The notes below the pieces were generated by a model. It ran no database searches. It was not told the DNA's origin and saw nothing but the letters and a program-made list of their open reading frames with translations. A stretch of DNA of 7,623 nucleotides from an uncultured Selenomonadaceae bacterium (lineage in GTDB: Bacteria; Bacillota; Negativicutes; Selenomonadales; Selenomonadaceae): assembly GCA_905236255.1 (NCBI GenBank), contig CAJOPK010000008.1, forward strand, positions 1 through 7,623, given 5' to 3'. The position numbers and the translations under genes were made by a program. Of the stretch, positions 5,205 to 7,623 are shown piece after piece (the first letter of the stretch is position 1; the number at the start of each line of letters is the position of its first letter).

Positions 5205-6208
5205 TTTTCATTCTCCAAAACTTTTTTTATTTCATTTGCAATTTCTTCAATGACTCCGACCGACACCGAATTTCCGAATTGTTTGTAAAGCCGGGTATCT
5301 GATACGACAAATTCAAAATCTTCCGGAAAACCTTGCAACCTTGCCCATTCGCGAGGGGTCATTTTACGAATGTTTTCCGAATTGATTTTGCCTTTGATAT
5401 GGGTTGTGGGAATTGTCGAATGTTCGCGATTGTCAACAATCAAATTTCTTTCCCGTCCCATACCGCCGCAAACCAATGCGCCGGCAATTCCGTCCAAATC
5501 TCTGACAATATACCCGAATCCGTTTCCGGCGTTTCTATGCCTTTCTTTATGTCTGCGCAAAGTTTCAAGATAAGTTTCGCTTAAATAATATTTTGAGGGA
5601 ATAGGTGCGTCCTCCAAAATATCCGCTATTGTAACTTTTTTGTCAAGCGGCTCCGGAAATTTAAAATCTGTATCGTCAATATCGTTGCGAAAACAGACGA
5701 TGTAAATTCTCTCCCGATTTTGAGCAAGCCCGAAATCTTTGCTGTTCAAAATTTTGTAATGAACTTTGTAGCCGATCCGCGCAAAAGAATCACAGATAAT
5801 CTTGAAAGTTCTGCCTTTATCGTGAATCACCAGTCCTTTGACATTTTCGCAAAAAATAACTTTCGGCTTGTGATAATCGCAAATTCTTACAACGTCAAGA
5901 AAAAGAGTCCCGCGACAAGTTCCGTAATAATCATCACCGAATCCGTCTTTCTTCCCGGCAATGGAAAACGCCTGACACGGAAAACCCGCCAGGCAAATAT
6001 CGAACTCCGGAATATCTTTTTCGGCAATTTTCGTAATATCGCCGGCAATTTCGATTTCATCTTTGAAATAATTTGAATAGGTTTTTTGAGCATTCGGGTC
6101 AAGTTCGCTTACAAAAACCGTTTTGCAATTTTTGTCGAAAGCCCGATCAAATCCCAAACGAATACCGCCTATGCCGGCAAACAAGTCAATTATTTTATAA
6201 TTCCGCAT
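5201..6208 (-). CDS. DNA (cytosine-5-)-methyltransferase, Dcm-like, apparently solitary
   Basis: This 335-residue enzyme transfers a methyl group from S-adenosylmethionine to C5 of cytosine in a specific DNA site. All core motifs are present in order: motif I DLFAGIGGIRLGF (residues 8-20), motif IV GFPCQAFS with catalytic C78, motif VI ENV (121-123), motif VIII QNRERIYIV (163-171), a target recognition region (about 205-270), and motifs IX-X RLQGFPEDF and QFGNSVSV (310-317). The segment RHRNAGNGFGYIV and the ending VSDTRLYKQFGNSV recall E. coli Dcm and relatives that modify CCWGG or CCNGG. The specificity is therefore inference. AAGGG lies six bases before ATG 6208. The gene sits 50 bases after fliH, with no terminator between, and overlaps lpxB by four bases. 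No restriction endonuclease or Vsr gene is in the window. It looks intact. Confidence 0.96.
   Translation of the reverse strand: MRNYKIIDLFAGIGGIRLGFDRAFDKNCKTVFVSELDPNAQKTYSNYFKDEIEIAGDITKIAEKDIPEFDICLAGFPCQAFSIAGKKDGFGDDYYGTCRGTLFLDVVRICDYHKPKVIFCENVKGLVIHDKGRTFKIICDSFARIGYKVHYKILNSKDFGLAQNRERIYIVCFRNDIDDTDFKFPEPLDKKVTIADILEDAPIPSKYYLSETYLETLRRHKERHRNAGNGFGYIVRDLDGIAGALVCGGMGRERNLIVDNREHSTIPTTHIKGKINSENIRKMTPREWARLQGFPEDFEFVVSDTRLYKQFGNSVSVGVIEEIANEIKKVLENEN
5213..5216 (-). promoter_or_regulatory. Ribosome binding site of lpxB inside the methyltransferase gene
   Basis: The minus strand reads GGAG in the last codons of the methyltransferase gene, eight bases before TTG 5204. It favours the TTG start over ATG 5195 and means lpxB initiation sits within the upstream coding sequence. 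Confidence 0.65.
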
Positions 6209-6258
6209 CTTTTACCCTTGTTTTAAAAAATTTTAAACTTCCCGCCGATTAACAAAAT

Positions 6259-7080
6259 TTAATTATTCAGGACGGATCTTATTGCGTCCTTCATCAGTTC
6301 AATTTGCGTCAAAAGTCTTGCGTCAACTCCGCCGTTGGGAGTTTCGATAACGCAATCGCCCGGTTTCAAAGTTTCATCGGAAATTACTTCCAAAACGGCG
6401 GTGCCGTCGGTAAGCATGGATTGAAATTCGCCGCGCGCCATCAAAATCAAATCGTAACTGTCCGGATCTACGTGAACTTTAATTTCTTTCTGATCCCGGA
6501 CTCTTTTTATTGCTTCACGCACGACCGGCAAAACAACCTGCGGCACGTCAAGAAAATGTTGCGGCAAAATTTTTTCTATCGACATCATCAAAATTTCGAC
6601 AATATCATCTTCAGCCCGAACGAAATAATCGGAAGTTTGTTCTTTTGCATCGCGTAAAGTCTTTTGAGCTTTTTCATTTGCCTGCCGAATTATATCGGCA
6701 AGTTCCGCCCGTGCGGCTTTTTCGCCTTCGTCATGACCGAGCTTGTAACCTTCGGCATGACCTTCTTTTTTGGCATCTTCGCGAATTTTTTTTGCCTCTT
6801 CTTTAGTCTGCGAAATTAAATTGTCGCACTCCGTTTGAGTTTGCTGTTTTAAAATTCCGGCTTGAATGTCGGCATCTTTCAACTTTTCGATCGCCCGCTG
6901 TTCTTTTGCGGCAATTTCAGCCATCATGCGGTCGATTGTTTCCTGATCTATTTTCGGCTCGGAATCTTCCTCTTCATTTTCTTCCGTCAAAACTTCCGGC
7001 TCGTCTTTTTTTTTGGAAGAGCCTATTATTACCGGCTCCCCGTCCGTTGTCGTATATTTTACGATTTTCTTATTAAACAA
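6259..7080 (-). CDS. fliH: Flagellar assembly protein FliH (export ATPase regulator)
   Basis: FliH binds the FliI ATPase and the switch component FliN, and delivers export cargo to the flagellar type III apparatus at the cytoplasmic membrane. The 273-residue protein has a lysine-rich then strongly acidic N-terminus (about residues 22-45). A long charged coiled-coil region (about 45-150) contains a GxxxG series at G107, G111, G115 and G119, a FliH hallmark. The C-terminal FliH/YscL domain has VHVDPDSYDLI (202-212) and GDCVIETPNGGVDARL (241-256). The start is TTG 7080, overlapping the fliG end by eight bases, with AGGGAG nine bases upstream inside fliG. An A9 run encodes K23-K25. FliH sequences diverge strongly, so the call rests on motifs plus the position directly after fliG. 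fliI, its usual downstream neighbour, is not here. Confidence 0.9.
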   Translation of the reverse strand: MFNKKIVKYTTTDGEPVIIGSSKKKDEPEVLTEENEEEDSEPKIDQETIDRMMAEIAAKEQRAIEKLKDADIQAGILKQQTQTECDNLISQTKEEAKKIREDAKKEGHAEGYKLGHDEGEKAARAELADIIRQANEKAQKTLRDAKEQTSDYFVRAEDDIVEILMMSIEKILPQHFLDVPQVVLPVVREAIKRVRDQKEIKVHVDPDSYDLILMARGEFQSMLTDGTAVLEVISDETLKPGDCVIETPNGGVDARLLTQIELMKDAIRSVLNN

Positions 7081-7623
7081 TCATCTCGTCTCCCTGACCG
7101 CGTGAAATTACAATTTCGCCCTTCTCTTCAAGTGTACGGATAACGCCGACAACTTTCATCTGCGCCTCTTCAACGTCGCGAATCTTTACCGGTCCCATGT
7201 ATTCGATTTCTTCACGCAGCATATCCGCCGCACGTTTCGACATATTCTTGAAAATCTTTTCCGAAACTTCCGGTTGCGTCGCCTTCATTGCAAGCGACAA
7301 ATCCTTTGTATCGACATCGCGCAAAACCATCTGCAGCGAACGGTCGTCCAGCATGACAATATCCTCGAATACGAACATGAGCCTTTTGATTTCTTCGGCC
7401 AGCTCGGGATTATCGACCTCCAAGCTCTCGATAATGGATTTCTCGGTGGTACGATCGACGCGGTTCAAGACCTCGACTATGGCCTTTACGCCGCCTGCGG
7501 TGGTAAAGTCTTGGGTCATGAGGGCAGAAAGTTTTCGCTCTAAGACCCGCTCCACTTCCCGGATAACGTCCGGAGAAGTTCTGTCCATCATTGCAATTCT
7601 TTTTGCAACGTCGGCTTGTGAAT
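7073..7623 (-). CDS. fliG: Flagellar motor switch protein FliG, C-terminal half (5' end outside window)
   Basis: FliG is the rotor protein of the cytoplasmic switch complex and interacts with the MotA stator and FliM. About 180 C-terminal residues are visible. The frame is open to the window edge, continuing upstream of the internal methionines as SQADVAKRIA, so the gene is cut by the window and does not start at 7591. The visible part has the linker MDRTSPDVIREVERVLE, the conserved MFVF motif within RLMFVFEDIVMLDDRSLQMV, and the torque-generating C-terminal domain with LAMKATQPEVSEKIFKNMSK, RAADMLREEIEYMGPV and a final EKGEIVI. Charged residues known from E. coli torque mutants are kept in kind, with EE in place of the usual DD. 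It ends at TAA 7073 inside the start region of fliH, indicating a translationally coupled flagellar operon. Confidence 0.96.
   Translation of the reverse strand, partial: SQADVAKRIAMMDRTSPDVIREVERVLERKLSALMTQDFTTAGGVKAIVEVLNRVDRTTEKSIIESLEVDNPELAEEIKRLMFVFEDIVMLDDRSLQMVLRDVDTKDLSLAMKATQPEVSEKIFKNMSKRAADMLREEIEYMGPVKIRDVEEAQMKVVGVIRTLEEKGEIVISRGQGDEMIV

Noticed and set aside
1..7623. CRISPR arrays, tRNA/rRNA genes, insertion sequences, prophage or attachment repeats.
   Set aside because: I looked and saw no spaced direct repeats, cloverleaf-like sequences, transposase motifs or flanking inverted repeats in the window.

Overview
The window reads as chromosomal DNA from a diderm, flagellated member of the Firmicutes lineage, most likely Negativicutes (Selenomonas-like). 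Three signals support this. A small basic protein of the Firmicutes division cluster (sbp) sits next to ftsZ. Lipid A and heptose genes (lpxB, hldA) imply an LPS outer membrane. fliG/fliH show flagella. The assignment is inference from gene content; no rRNA or other phylogenetic marker is present. The DNA is moderately AT-rich with many A/T runs. TTG starts are well supported for several genes (fliH, lpxB, sbp).

Layout: every gene is on the minus strand except recR. In minus-strand order from the right edge: fliG (5' part outside the window), fliH, a Dcm-like C5-cytosine DNA methyltransferase, and lpxB. lpxB ends at a strong hairpin terminator shared tail-to-tail with recR (plus strand). A 326-base divergent intergenic region separates recR from hldA. 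Then come hldA (heptose-7-phosphate kinase), a DUF362 protein with two 4Fe-4S motifs, sbp, and the first ~132 codons of ftsZ, which runs off the left edge.

Transcription: fliG-fliH-methyltransferase-lpxB look like one unit, with an 8-base fliG/fliH overlap, a 50-base gap, and a 4-base methyltransferase/lpxB overlap. hldA has a good sigma-A-type promoter (TTGCGA-17-TATAAT) and probably also drives the DUF362 gene. A second good promoter (TTTACA-17-TAGAAT) lies just upstream of sbp and probably serves sbp-ftsZ.

How the genes fit together: the window is a junction of envelope and cell-surface functions (flagellar export/switch, lipid A disaccharide synthesis, heptose activation, cell division) plus recombinational repair. 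No unmistakable new system is present. The points most worth a second look are the solitary cytosine methyltransferase placed where fliI would be expected and translationally coupled to lpxB, the absence of ftsA between sbp and ftsZ, the uncharacterised DUF362 iron-sulfur protein, and an A9 tract early in fliH.
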